Shown: one piece after another, positions 44,901 through 51,074 of the stretch
Position numbering within the stretch: position 1 is the stretch's first letter
Layout of the letters: every line of letters begins with the position of its first letter
NCBI GenBank assembly: GCA_901538445.1
Contig: LR594585.1
Span: forward strand, 1,069,500-1,133,499
DNA length: 64,000 nt
Direction of reading: 5' to 3'
From: Gemmataceae bacterium
GTDB taxonomy: Bacteria > Planctomycetota > Planctomycetia > Gemmatales > Gemmataceae
Translations under genes and position numbers: made by a program
The notes under the pieces: generated by a model
What the model was told of the DNA's origin: nothing
What the model saw: the letters and a program-made list of their open reading frames with translations, nothing else
Database searches by the model: none

Positions 44901-45924
44901 GCGCCTCGCACAGCGCCGCCAGGTCGTGCGGCACCCCCGGGGGGAGCGGCGGCCGGGGGCCGTGCCCGGGGCCGGGGAGCGGCCCCGGCCCGCGGCCCGG
45001 CCGCTCCCCGGCCAGCGCCTCGTGCAGCATGACCCCGACGCTGTACCAGTCGCTGGCCGGGCCCAGCGGCAGGCACGCGGCCTGTTCCGGCGACATGTAC
45101 TCCGCGGTTCCGGCGAGGTACGTGGGCCGGCCGTCCTGCGCCGCGAGGTACGTTGCGATCCCGAAGTCCACGACCTTCACCTGCCCCGCGTGCGTCACGA
45201 GCACGTTGCGGGGCTTGAGGTCGCGGTGCAGGACGCCGCTCGCGTGGACCGCTCCGACGCCCAGGGCCAGTTGCCGCAGCACGGCCCGGACCCGGTCCCA
45301 GTCGCCCGGGGCGGCCCGGAGGTGGGTCCGCAGGTCGGTGCCCTCCACGAGTTCCATCGCGATGAGCCACGCCCCGTCCCCGCCGATCAGTTCGTGCAGG
45401 GTCACGAGGTTCGGGTGGGACACGTTCGCGAGGGCGCGGAACTCCTGCTTGAACCGGGCGATCGCGTCGGGGGTGGCGTGGTCCAGCACCTTGACGGCGA
45501 GCGGCCCGCGGGTGACCGGGTCGTGGACCCGGTACACGGTGCCGAAGCTCCCGCGGCCCAGTCGCCCCTCGACGCGGAACCGGTGCGCGAGCGTCCAGAA
45601 CTCGTCCTTTAAGTTGCTCACCCCGTCGGGCGTGACGCGGCGCTGGATCCGTTGGGAGAGTGGGCTCGGATCGGTCGCGGCACGGTCGCCCCGGGCCGCC
45701 GCCCCCGGGGCCGGCGTGGTGGGGGTCAGCGGGTCCGGCCGCGGCCACACCCGGGCCAGCAGCACCAGGCACTCCCGGGCCTGCTCGAACGGGACCCGCA
45801 GGTCGTGCGGGAGCGTCGGCGCGTCCCAGCCCACGCCGGGTCCGAAGTCGGCCAGGGCCGCGTCCAGGCCCGTGAGCAGGTCGACGTACTGGGGGTCGAT
45901 GTTCTCGTCGGGGGGGCTCGTCAT
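41977..45924 (-). CDS. Ser/Thr kinase with AAA/NTPase and TPR-like C-terminal half (PknK type)
   Basis: This 1315-residue protein has a Hanks kinase at about 116-360 (P-loop LGRGSFGTVY, Lys145, HRD 233-235, DFG 253-255, SPE 278-280). An orc1/AAA-type ATPase follows from about 380: Walker A GPSGIGKSAL at 409 and a Walker B-like VVAIDDLQWGDEDSA. The last 650 residues are an alpha-helical TPR-like superhelix. This kinase-ATPase-helical repeat order matches PknK-type signalling proteins. Its ATG overlaps the stop of a sigma-70 region 4 gene by 4 nt, an arrangement common in planctomycetes where an ECF sigma factor and its kinase are coupled. Confidence 0.9.
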   Translation of the reverse strand: MTSPPDENIDPQYVDLLTGLDAALADFGPGVGWDAPTLPHDLRVPFEQARECLVLLARVWPRPDPLTPTTPAPGAAARGDRAATDPSPLSQRIQRRVTPDGVSNLKDEFWTLAHRFRVEGRLGRGSFGTVYRVHDPVTRGPLAVKVLDHATPDAIARFKQEFRALANVSHPNLVTLHELIGGDGAWLIAMELVEGTDLRTHLRAAPGDWDRVRAVLRQLALGVGAVHASGVLHRDLKPRNVLVTHAGQVKVVDFGIATYLAAQDGRPTYLAGTAEYMSPEQAACLPLGPASDWYSVGVMLHEALAGERPGRGPGPLPGPGHGPRPPLPPGVPHDLAALCEALLDRNPAGRPDGAEVLRRLGGPAPATVAAPTGDTAAAAFTGRHAELAALHEAFEQSRRGQARVVCVHGPSGIGKSALVEQFLDRVRGRDGAVALVGRCHERESLPFKAFDGMVDALVGHLQGRPVGEVARLLPADVGPLVRLFPALRAAPGVEARAAEARPATDPIDFRRRAFAALRDLLGALARERPLVVAIDDLQWGDEDSARLLADTFAPPDPPPVLLVGCCRSENLATSAFVRALGAASAAPGAALEARELEVGALPDAEARELAASLLGEDGPPERAAQIARESGGVPIFLEQLARSVWAAPPAADRDVDLGAVIRSRVALLPAEARTLLEALAVAGRPVRQRDACAAAGVGLQRRDVLTALQAGQFVRTTGPGPGDLIDAYHARIRDVVAAGLAPATVKERHLGLAVALRDAGAEDPEAVSDHFLGAGEPARAAEFAERAADQAAAAVAFDRAARLYRRVLALAPLAPRHWQWQRKLADALAHAGRGAEAGPAYLALAAASSGPEQIDLRRRAAHAFLAAGLFEQGYAVVEAVLAAVGTRYPRTPRGRLLALLWQRARLWARGYRFRCAAGPVAPADRTKLEAYWTAFVAMGNTDNLRALGFATRHLRLALRVGDPRHLALGFAGEAFVIGAEPALRPRARRFLDTAAELAARTPDPYPRALISVVEPFLTVMQGRWRETVALADAALAFCRRECPGALPETFNALLSAVHALFHLGELRDLAARLPPLLREADERGDVLLYVLLRTGCCSAAWLAADDPGGARAEARAAMARWPSREFHFAHYWALVAECQIDLYEGRAGDAHRRIADQWAGLTESHLLRIPIIRIDMWGLRARSTLARAAAAPDPRRDLRAAERDARRIERERAGWSEPVAQLLRAAVAHLRGDAAGATGHLSAAANGFDAADMGLHATAARRCLGHLRGGPDGAALAAAADAWMRAQGIRRPDRMTAVLAPGLPVTGPHASMDRG

Positions 45925-46268
45925 GACTGCCCGAGTTCACGTTGGAGCGCTTCGACGGCCCGCGCCCAGAGCGTCCGGACGGATTCGGGTGAGCGGCCGA
46001 GCAGGCGGGCGATGTCCGCGAAGGAGAGGTGCCTGCGGTGGTGCAAGTCGATCACTTGGCGGCACTCCTCGGGGAGGCGGGCGAGCGCCCGTTCGACGAC
46101 CTCAACCTGCTCGCCCGGGGCCGCCGGCGCGGTCGCGTCGCCGACACCCCGCGCGCCACCGGGTCCGTTCGCGGGATCTGCCGGCACGCCCGTCCCTCCG
46201 AGTTGCGAGCGAGAACGGAGTCGGACTCTCGCGGACCGACATTTTAGTCGCGGGCTCGCGAGATTCAA
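45921..46268 (-). CDS. Sigma-70 region 4 protein, N-terminally truncated ECF sigma factor
   Basis: This 115-residue product holds only sigma region 4: VERALARLPEECRQVIDLHHRRHLSFADIARLLGRSPESVRTLWARAVEALQREL, the -35-binding helix-turn-helix. ECF factors that precede planctomycete kinases usually have about 180-200 residues with region 2 first; none is found upstream in any frame. The first 40 residues look like linker. A tRNA 3'-half remnant lies 170 nt upstream, so the 5' end may have been removed by insertion or deletion. It may still bind DNA or be inactive. Translationally coupled to the PknK-type kinase. Confidence 0.75.
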   Translation of the reverse strand: MNLASPRLKCRSARVRLRSRSQLGGTGVPADPANGPGGARGVGDATAPAAPGEQVEVVERALARLPEECRQVIDLHHRRHLSFADIARLLGRSPESVRTLWARAVEALQRELGQS

Positions 46269-46440
46269 AACGTGACCGTCCGGGTCAGGCGTCCGCGGAG
46301 CGTTCCTTTTGCTCAGCGGAGTTCCGCGAGAGGATGGGAACGGTCGGGTGCGTGCCCGGACCGGCAGTGCAAGGTGTCGTCTGGCGGGGACCGCACCCGG
46401 AACGCGCGGGAACGGTGTCGGCGAGAGGGTTCACTTCGAG

Positions 46441-46482
46441 TGGGCAGTCCCGGGGTTGAACCGGGGACCTAGCGATTTTCAG
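46441..46482 (-). other. tRNA 3'-half remnant (Phe-like), possible att site
   Basis: Reading the minus strand from 46482: loop CTGAAAA (Phe-type GAA anticodon context), stem TCGCT, five-nt variable AGGTC, T-arm CCCGG/TTCAACC/CCGGG, acceptor ACTGCCC and discriminator A. All segment lengths are canonical. Homology ends exactly at the 5' edge of the anticodon loop; the bases before it cannot pair with TCGCT. A 3' tRNA half is what site-specific integration into a tRNA gene leaves behind. No integrase gene is seen nearby. Confidence 0.55.
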
Positions 46483-46533
46483 GCAGCAACCCGGACACCA
46501 CACTGGGGTCGAAAGACGCTCGATTTCAGCACT

Positions 46534-46785
46534 TTACACGATTCCTCGTGCCGGACAAGCTGGGACTTGGCGGACAAAATTGGCCTTGGTTTCCAGGTTC
46601 TGACCGGGTTTCCGGGTATTTCCGGGTAGAGGCCCCGGGCACTGATTTCGCTTCCAAGGGTCCGTCCTCGAGCGCGTCGCGAGTTCGGGAACTTCGTGCG
46701 AGGAGTTTGTGACCTCGACGAGTGCTGCGGTTTCGGGCTGAACGCTGGCGGGCTTCACCTCTGGGGTGCGTTTCTTTCTCGGCAT
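46534..46785 (-). CDS. Hypothetical small protein
   Basis: This 83-residue frame starts at an ATG with AAAGGAC five nt upstream, a good ribosome-binding site. The sequence starts basic (MPRKKRTPEVKPASVQPE) and has no signal, membrane or known motif. Composition is less G+C-rich than the neighbours. It lies between the tRNA remnant and the Y RNA array. It may be real or chance; the ribosome-binding site is the main support. The rest of 46269-46956 shows no gene. Confidence 0.35.
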   Translation of the reverse strand: MPRKKRTPEVKPASVQPETAALVEVTNSSHEVPELATRSRTDPWKRNQCPGPLPGNTRKPGQNLETKANFVRQVPACPARGIV

Positions 46786-46956
46786 GCGATGTCCTTTTCG
46801 CTTTGGGTCCACGGGAGGTCGTGTGGGGACGCCATCCTCAGGACGGGCCGGCTCTCGTCGACACCCCACGCACCCACCACTCACCACGGGAAGTCACGGA
46901 AACTGCAGCTGAAATCAAGTGAACCCGAAGGCGGTTCTTCCCGTCCCTCACACCGT

Positions 46957-47093
46957 CCGGAGGGTGGTGCAGGTAAGGGTTACTTCTCCTTCCACGAGAG
47001 AGGTCGCGGGTTCGATCCCCGCCCGGTCGGGAAACCGGCTGGTAGCTCAGTGGTAGAGCGCTTACGTTCCTTTGCCGCCTCTTCCCCCTCCGG
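46957..47093 (+). ncRNA. Y-RNA-like module A with complete tRNA-like arms
   Basis: The ends pair (CCGGAGGG 46957-46964 with CCCTCCGG 47086-47093). Next comes the shared motif GTGGTGCAG-N8-TACTT (from 46964), an anticodon-arm-like hairpin (TCTC, loop CTTCCAC, GAGA), a T-arm GCGGG/TTCGATC/CCCGC (47006-47022), a closed acceptor-like stem (GGT...ACC with loop) and a D-arm TAGCTCAGTGGTAGAGC (47043-47059). GTAAG in the 5' strand pairs with CTTAC after the D-arm. T-arm before D-arm means a circularly permuted tRNA-like domain, as described for bacterial Y RNAs (YrlA type) encoded beside Ro60. Expected to bind Ro60. Confidence 0.8.
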
Positions 47094-47107
47094 TCTTGAA
47101 TCACCCC

Positions 47108-47238
47108 CGCGGTGGTGCAGGAACGGGATACTTATGGTCAGAGCGCCGGCAGCAATGCCGGAGGTAGCTGGTTCGACCCCAGCCCACGTCGCAAGGCGCG
47201 GTAGCTCATCAATAACCCGCTCCGATCACTTCCCCGCG
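47108..47238 (+). ncRNA. Y-RNA-like module B with degenerate tRNA-like domain
   Basis: Closing stem CGCGG (47108-47112) with CCGCG (47234-47238). It has the shared GTGGTGCAG-N8-TACTT motif at 47112-47133, a hairpin CCGGC/GCCGG with AGCAAT loop, and a T-arm GCTGG/TTCGACC/CCAGC (47167-47183). A CGC-AAG-GCG turn follows, then GGTAGCTCA where the D-arm should be. The D-stem partner GAGC is missing (CATCAATAACCCGCTCC), so this copy keeps the T-arm but has lost a normal D-arm. Same strand and spacing (148 nt) as module A. Confidence 0.72.
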
Positions 47239-47249
47239 CGTTCGTTCAC

Positions 47250-47320
47250 AGGGCCGTGGTGCAGAACCGGCTTACTTATTGGTTAAGTAGAAGCCGAATT
47301 CGTTACTTCCCGGCCATTTT
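47250..47320 (+). ncRNA. Y-RNA-like module C, hairpin type without tRNA-like domain
   Basis: The closing stem GGCCG (47252-47256) with CGGCC (47311-47315) is followed by ATTTTG, a possible terminator end. It has the shared GTGGTGCAG-N8-TACTT motif (47256-47277). The middle is a strong hairpin: GGCTT ACTTA, loop TTGGT, TAAGT, AG bulge, AAGCC. At about 70 nt it is a simple Y RNA form. It ends about 25 nt before the Ro60 reading frame. Confidence 0.72.
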
Positions 47321-47344
47321 GAAAGGAATCGCCCCGCGGCCACT

Positions 47345-48709
47345 CTGAACCGCATCGCGCGTGAGCACACCCACGAAGGGGCCGTCGCAGCCCGTATCGC
47401 GCCGCTCGCTCAGCTTGAGCGGTCGGTCATGTCCTGCCTGTTATGGGAGGACGAGCACTACGAGGACGGTCAGTCCATCGGCCAGCGGATCGCCGACCTG
47501 GTCAAGCAGGTTCCGGCAGCCGATGTGGCGCGCGTCACGGTTCAGGCCAAGGTGGACATGAAGCTGCGGCACACTCCGTTGCTACTCGCACGGGAACTCC
47601 TGCGCACCAAGGAGGGGCGGGCGGCGTTCGGAGGGGTTGCGGAGAAGGTCTTCGCCCGCCCGGACGACATCGCCGAGTTCCTGGCGATCTACTGGAAGGA
47701 CAACAAGGACGAACCGCTGGCGAAGCAGGCCAAGCGGCACGTCGGCGAGGCCTTCCGCCGGTTCGACGAGTACCAGCTCGCCAAGTGGAACGGCGGCCAG
47801 AAGGCCGTCAAGCTTCGGGACGCGCTCCGCATCACCCGGCCGAAGCCGAAGTCGGCCGAGCAGGCCGAACTGTGGCGGAAGCTCGTGAAGGGCGAGCTCG
47901 CCACCCCGGACACGTGGGAAGTCGCGCTCTCCGGCGGTGCGGACAAGAAGGCCACCTTCGAGCGGTTGATGGCCGAGGGGAAGCTCGGGACGCTCGCGTT
48001 CCTGCGCAACCTCCGGAACATGAAGCAGGCCGGGACCGAGCAGAAGACGGCCGCCGAGTACGCCGCGAAGGCGAAGGTCGATCGTGTCCTGCCGTTCCAG
48101 TTCGTCGCCGCGGCCCGCGCCGTTCCGGAATGGGAGGGCGTGATCGAGCCGATGATGCTCCGCTGCCTGGAGGGGCAGAAGAAGCTGTCGGGCAAGACGG
48201 TACTCGTGATCGACACCTCGGGGTCGATGCACGCGCGGCTCAGCGCCAAGTCGGAACTGAACCGCAAGGACGTGGCGGCGGCGCTGGCGATCCTCGTTCG
48301 CGAGGTGTGCGAAGGGGCCGCCATCTACTGCACGGCAGGAGACGACGGCACGCGGGTCCATGCGACCATGCCGGTCCCGTCGCGCCGCGGGTTCGCGCTT
48401 TCGGACTACATCACCGGGCCGGAGGTGTCGTCCAGGATCGGCGGCGGTGGCATCTTCCTCGTGCAGTGCATGAAGTTCATCCACTCGCGCGAGAAGGACG
48501 CCGACCGGGTCATCGTCCTCACCGACGAGCAGGACTGCGACACAAAGCTGAACCCGGAGTCGGCCGACGCCTTCGGGAAGCGGAACTACCTCGTCAACGT
48601 CGCGAGCGCCAAGAACGGGATCGGCCACCGGAAATGGCTGCACATCGACGGCTGGTCCGACAAGGTGATGGATTACATCGCTCGGTCCGAGGCGTCCGAG
48701 CCGGGATGA
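47345..48709 (+). CDS. rsr: Ro60/Rsr orthologue: TROVE domain + von Willebrand A domain
   Basis: Ro60 is a ring-shaped RNA-binding protein that holds Y RNAs and misfolded RNAs. The N-terminal motif THEGAVAARIAPLAQLERSVMSCLLWEDEHYEDGQSI and the helical TROVE repeats (LRHTPLLLARELLRTKEG, DIAEFLAIYWKDNKD, LPFQFVAAARAVPEWE) precede a vWA domain with MIDAS DTSGS (Asp290, Ser292, Ser294). The conserved THEG segment is upstream of the first ATG (47429), so translation must begin earlier. No ATG, GTG or TTG lies in frame between the stop at 47288 and 47429; CTG at 47345, 17 nt after AAAGGA, is my best guess. 454 residues from there. Confidence 0.88.
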   Translation: MNRIAREHTHEGAVAARIAPLAQLERSVMSCLLWEDEHYEDGQSIGQRIADLVKQVPAADVARVTVQAKVDMKLRHTPLLLARELLRTKEGRAAFGGVAEKVFARPDDIAEFLAIYWKDNKDEPLAKQAKRHVGEAFRRFDEYQLAKWNGGQKAVKLRDALRITRPKPKSAEQAELWRKLVKGELATPDTWEVALSGGADKKATFERLMAEGKLGTLAFLRNLRNMKQAGTEQKTAAEYAAKAKVDRVLPFQFVAAARAVPEWEGVIEPMMLRCLEGQKKLSGKTVLVIDTSGSMHARLSAKSELNRKDVAAALAILVREVCEGAAIYCTAGDDGTRVHATMPVPSRRGFALSDYITGPEVSSRIGGGGIFLVQCMKFIHSREKDADRVIVLTDEQDCDTKLNPESADAFGKRNYLVNVASAKNGIGHRKWLHIDGWSDKVMDYIARSEASEPG

Positions 48710-48752
48710 CACCGACTGAGTTGCGAGAGATCGGCGAACGACTCGACGGCCC

Positions 48753-48780
48753 CCCCCCCGGCAGACCATGCCGGCGGGGG
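48753..48780 (+). terminator. Strong G+C hairpin after Ro60
   Basis: CCCCC-CCGGCA pairs with TGCCGG-C-GGGGG around GACCA, 44 nt after the Ro60 stop. No U-run follows. It also lies beyond the 3' end of the convergent WD40 gene and could serve both. Confidence 0.55.
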
Positions 48781-48885
48781 CTTCGTCCGTTTCCCTACGC
48801 GGTCCGCTACCGGCGGGTATCCAAACGGCGTAAGCCGCTCACCGGGGTGGATCGCCTGCACGTGCGCTCGGGTCGAATGAGTGGC

Positions 48886-49941
48886 TCACGGCACTTTGTT
48901 CGGGGTCGCGATCTCCCAGATCGTCAGGACGATCCTGTACCCGCCTCCCGGGAGGTCGCCGCCGGTGCCCGCGGCGATGCGGGTGCCGTCCGGGGTGAAG
49001 GCGAGCGGGCGGAGGTTGTGGTTGGCCGGGGCCGCGAGGACGAACAGCTCCTTGCCAGTCTTCACGTCCCACACCCGACCCACCCCGTCCCAGCACGAGG
49101 TCACGAGGCGGGTCCCGCACGGGCTGAAGGCGACGTAGGAAACCGGTCGGGCGTGCCCCTTGAACGTCTGAACCACGTCCCCGGTCTTCGCGTCCACCAC
49201 CTGCACGTCCTTCATCCCCCCGGCGACGAAGTGCGCGCCGTCGGGGCTGAACGCACACGAGTGATTGTACCAAGACGGGGGCCTGTACTTGAGGAGCTGC
49301 TCCCCCGACTTCACGTCCCAGACGCGGACGTAGGAACTCTCATCCAGCGTCAACAACCTCGTACCGTCCGAGCTGAACTCCACGGACAACACGACGCCGT
49401 CGTGCCCCTTCAGGACCACGAGTTCCTTGCCGGTGGCGTCCCAGATCACCGCCCGCCCGCCGTCCTTGAACACGCCGCCGTTCGTCCCGGCGGTGGCCAG
49501 CTTCGCTCCGTCGGGGCTGTACGCCACGTTGAACACCTTCTGGACGTCCGCGTCGATCGAGAGCGCTTGCTTGCCCGACTTGAGGTCCCAGACGCGCACG
49601 GTGCCCGCGTTCTTCGCGGCGTCCCTCTGCGCGACCGCCACCCGCTGCCCGTCTGGCGTCACGGCGGCCATCGCGATCGAGAAGTGCCCGCTGTCGAACT
49701 TGAGCAACTCCTTGCCCGTCTTGGCGTCCCAAACCCGAGCCGTCCCGTCGGTGCTGCCGGTCACGACCTTGGACCCGTCCGGCGTGAACGCGATCGACGA
49801 GATCGGACGAATGTGCCCTTTGAGGGCTAGAACCTCGGCGGGCTTTGTCAGCGTGGGCGGTTCAGCCGTCCGACACGGGTCGCCAATGGAGAGGAAAAGT
49901 AGCAGAGACGCGACGAGTGGTGAGACGGTTCGTTCACGCAT
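48886..49941 (-). CDS. Secreted WD40-repeat protein
   Basis: This 351-residue protein has a signal peptide (SPLVASLLLFLSIGDPCRTAEP) and seven WD40 blades, e.g. LKGHIRPISSIAFTPDGSKV...GTARVWDAKTG, LKGHDGVVLSVEFSSDGTRL...VRVWDVKSG and FKGHARPVSYVAFSPCGTRL...GRVWDVKTG. It is a single beta-propeller exported as a stand-alone scaffold. It ends TIWEIATPNKVP. The partner is unknown. A decayed paralogue of its C-terminal blade lies upstream (50080-50310). The ATG at 49941 is chosen because it directly precedes the signal peptide. Confidence 0.88.
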   Translation of the reverse strand: MRERTVSPLVASLLLFLSIGDPCRTAEPPTLTKPAEVLALKGHIRPISSIAFTPDGSKVVTGSTDGTARVWDAKTGKELLKFDSGHFSIAMAAVTPDGQRVAVAQRDAAKNAGTVRVWDLKSGKQALSIDADVQKVFNVAYSPDGAKLATAGTNGGVFKDGGRAVIWDATGKELVVLKGHDGVVLSVEFSSDGTRLLTLDESSYVRVWDVKSGEQLLKYRPPSWYNHSCAFSPDGAHFVAGGMKDVQVVDAKTGDVVQTFKGHARPVSYVAFSPCGTRLVTSCWDGVGRVWDVKTGKELFVLAAPANHNLRPLAFTPDGTRIAAGTGGDLPGGGYRIVLTIWEIATPNKVP

Positions 49942-50079
49942 GGATATCTCGCATGAGTCAGCAGTGAAACAGTGCCGCATGAAGCCCGCAAACGAGATGC
50001 TTGAGGTGGTCGGTCGCGTTCTTCAAGTGACCACGGACGTGGCTTCCTTCGCACCAGGTTACGGCATTCGTAAACGTGC

Positions 50080-50310
50080 TCAGGCCCAACGAGCACCTCG
50101 CGGTGCTTTGCTCGGGGTCGCGATCTCCCAGATCGCGACGGCGACCCGGTACCCGACGTCGGGGATGTAGCCTCCGGTGCCTGCGGCGATACACGCGCCG
50201 TCTGCATTCATGGCAACGGGTAGCAGGTTCGAGTTCTTCCCGACGGCCACGAGAGCCAGTTACTTGCGCGACGCGACCTTCCACACCCGTGCGGTCGGGT
50301 CTTTTCAGTC
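50080..50310 (-). pseudogene. Decayed WD40 gene fragment
   Basis: The minus-strand frame reads DPTARVWKVASRK, stop (TAA), LALVAVGKNSNLLPVAMNADGACIAAGTGG...GYRVAVAIWEIATPSKAPRG. It aligns with the last blade of the neighbouring WD40 protein (GRVWDVKTGKELFVLAAPANHNL...GYRIVLTIWEIATPNK), with a stop where the intact copy has Glu. Only the C-terminal end survives, so this is a partial tandem duplication in decay. The 230 nt to 50543 show no gene. Confidence 0.75.
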
Positions 50311-50543
50311 GGTCAGTATCTAGGCCGAACGGCGACCGAGTGGACCGGCCGGGTGTGGTCTACCCTGCCTGCCTCGCTCTCGGTGTCCCAGGCGCGGAGT
50401 CGACTCCGTCCGGTTCCCGAACTCCCTCGGCATCGCATGCGACAACAGTCTCGCATGTGACACGGAAGACGCGACCAATCGTCGACAAAGACAGGGTCGG
50501 AGGTTCCAGCATCTGAGGTGAAGCAGTTTACCTGTATGCGCGT

Positions 50544-51074
50544 CTAAATATTTGGAAGTAATAGACCCCTTGCCTCAGAGAACCGTCGCATCCACTCGTC
50601 AAAATTGTTGCAATACAGAGTGAACAGGCTGTCAGGATTCCCCATTATGTGACGTTCGGCGTAAACGCCGGGAGCACCGCGACTATCGAATCCAAAGCTT
50701 GCTGCCAAATCACCACCAGAACCAACCGTGGGATGGCCCGAGTCGCCAATTTGGTACTCGATCACAGCAAACACGAAATACCCATCAGGCGAGACCGGAT
50801 TCGCGCATTCTTCACTAAACGACCACTGACCGGCACCATAAACCGTCGCGTGCAAGAAGCCTCCGTCGTCCCGTTTGTCTCGCGTGTAAACCCGCATGCC
50901 GGCATAGAGTTGTAAAAAACGCAAATAATCTTCGTGCCCGCGAAGGAACGGATGCTGCTCCACCATTCGGTCGAGTTCGCCCCTGTAGTTTAGATCGGGG
51001 CGATCCGGATGCAAGTACCCCCATCCCAACTTAACCTCTTCCGCTTCGCCAGGTGTAAAAACCGCTTCACTCAC
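50544..51074 (-). CDS. Candidate immunity protein, SUKH (SMI1/KNR4)-like
   Basis: The protein has 176 residues. The GTG start overlaps the TGA stop of the giant gene (GTGA), with GGAGG about 6 nt upstream inside the giant gene, so the two are translationally coupled. The pattern YLRFLQLYAGMRVY, GYFVFAVIEYQIGDSG, AASFGFDSRGAPGVY and NNFDEWMRRF resembles SUKH immunity proteins, though I would not call it certain. G+C is about 47% in a line counted by hand, against about 70% for the window. Position and composition argue for an immunity factor against the toxin-like tail encoded just upstream. Confidence 0.65.
   Translation of the reverse strand: MSEAVFTPGEAEEVKLGWGYLHPDRPDLNYRGELDRMVEQHPFLRGHEDYLRFLQLYAGMRVYTRDKRDDGGFLHATVYGAGQWSFSEECANPVSPDGYFVFAVIEYQIGDSGHPTVGSGGDLAASFGFDSRGAPGVYAERHIMGNPDSLFTLYCNNFDEWMRRFSEARGLLLPNI

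Noticed and set aside
46441-46482. Considered as a complete tRNA-Phe gene.
   Set aside because: The 5' half is missing: no acceptor, D-arm or anticodon 5' strand can be found upstream on the minus strand. Kept only as a 3'-half remnant.
46309-46629. Plus-strand 106-codon frame containing WAVPGLNRGPSDFQ.
   Set aside because: This is the antisense translation of a tRNA-like sequence, a known source of spurious proteins.
46957-47238. Y RNA modules considered as ordinary tRNA genes.
   Set aside because: T-arm precedes the D-arm, and no anticodon arm lies between a D-arm and a T-arm in the right order; the outer closing stems and shared GTGGTGCAG motif fit Y RNAs next to Ro60.
47361-47561. GTG at 47361 as the Ro60 start.
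   Set aside because: It is in a different reading frame from the TROVE coding sequence and gives a low-complexity Ser/Arg protein.
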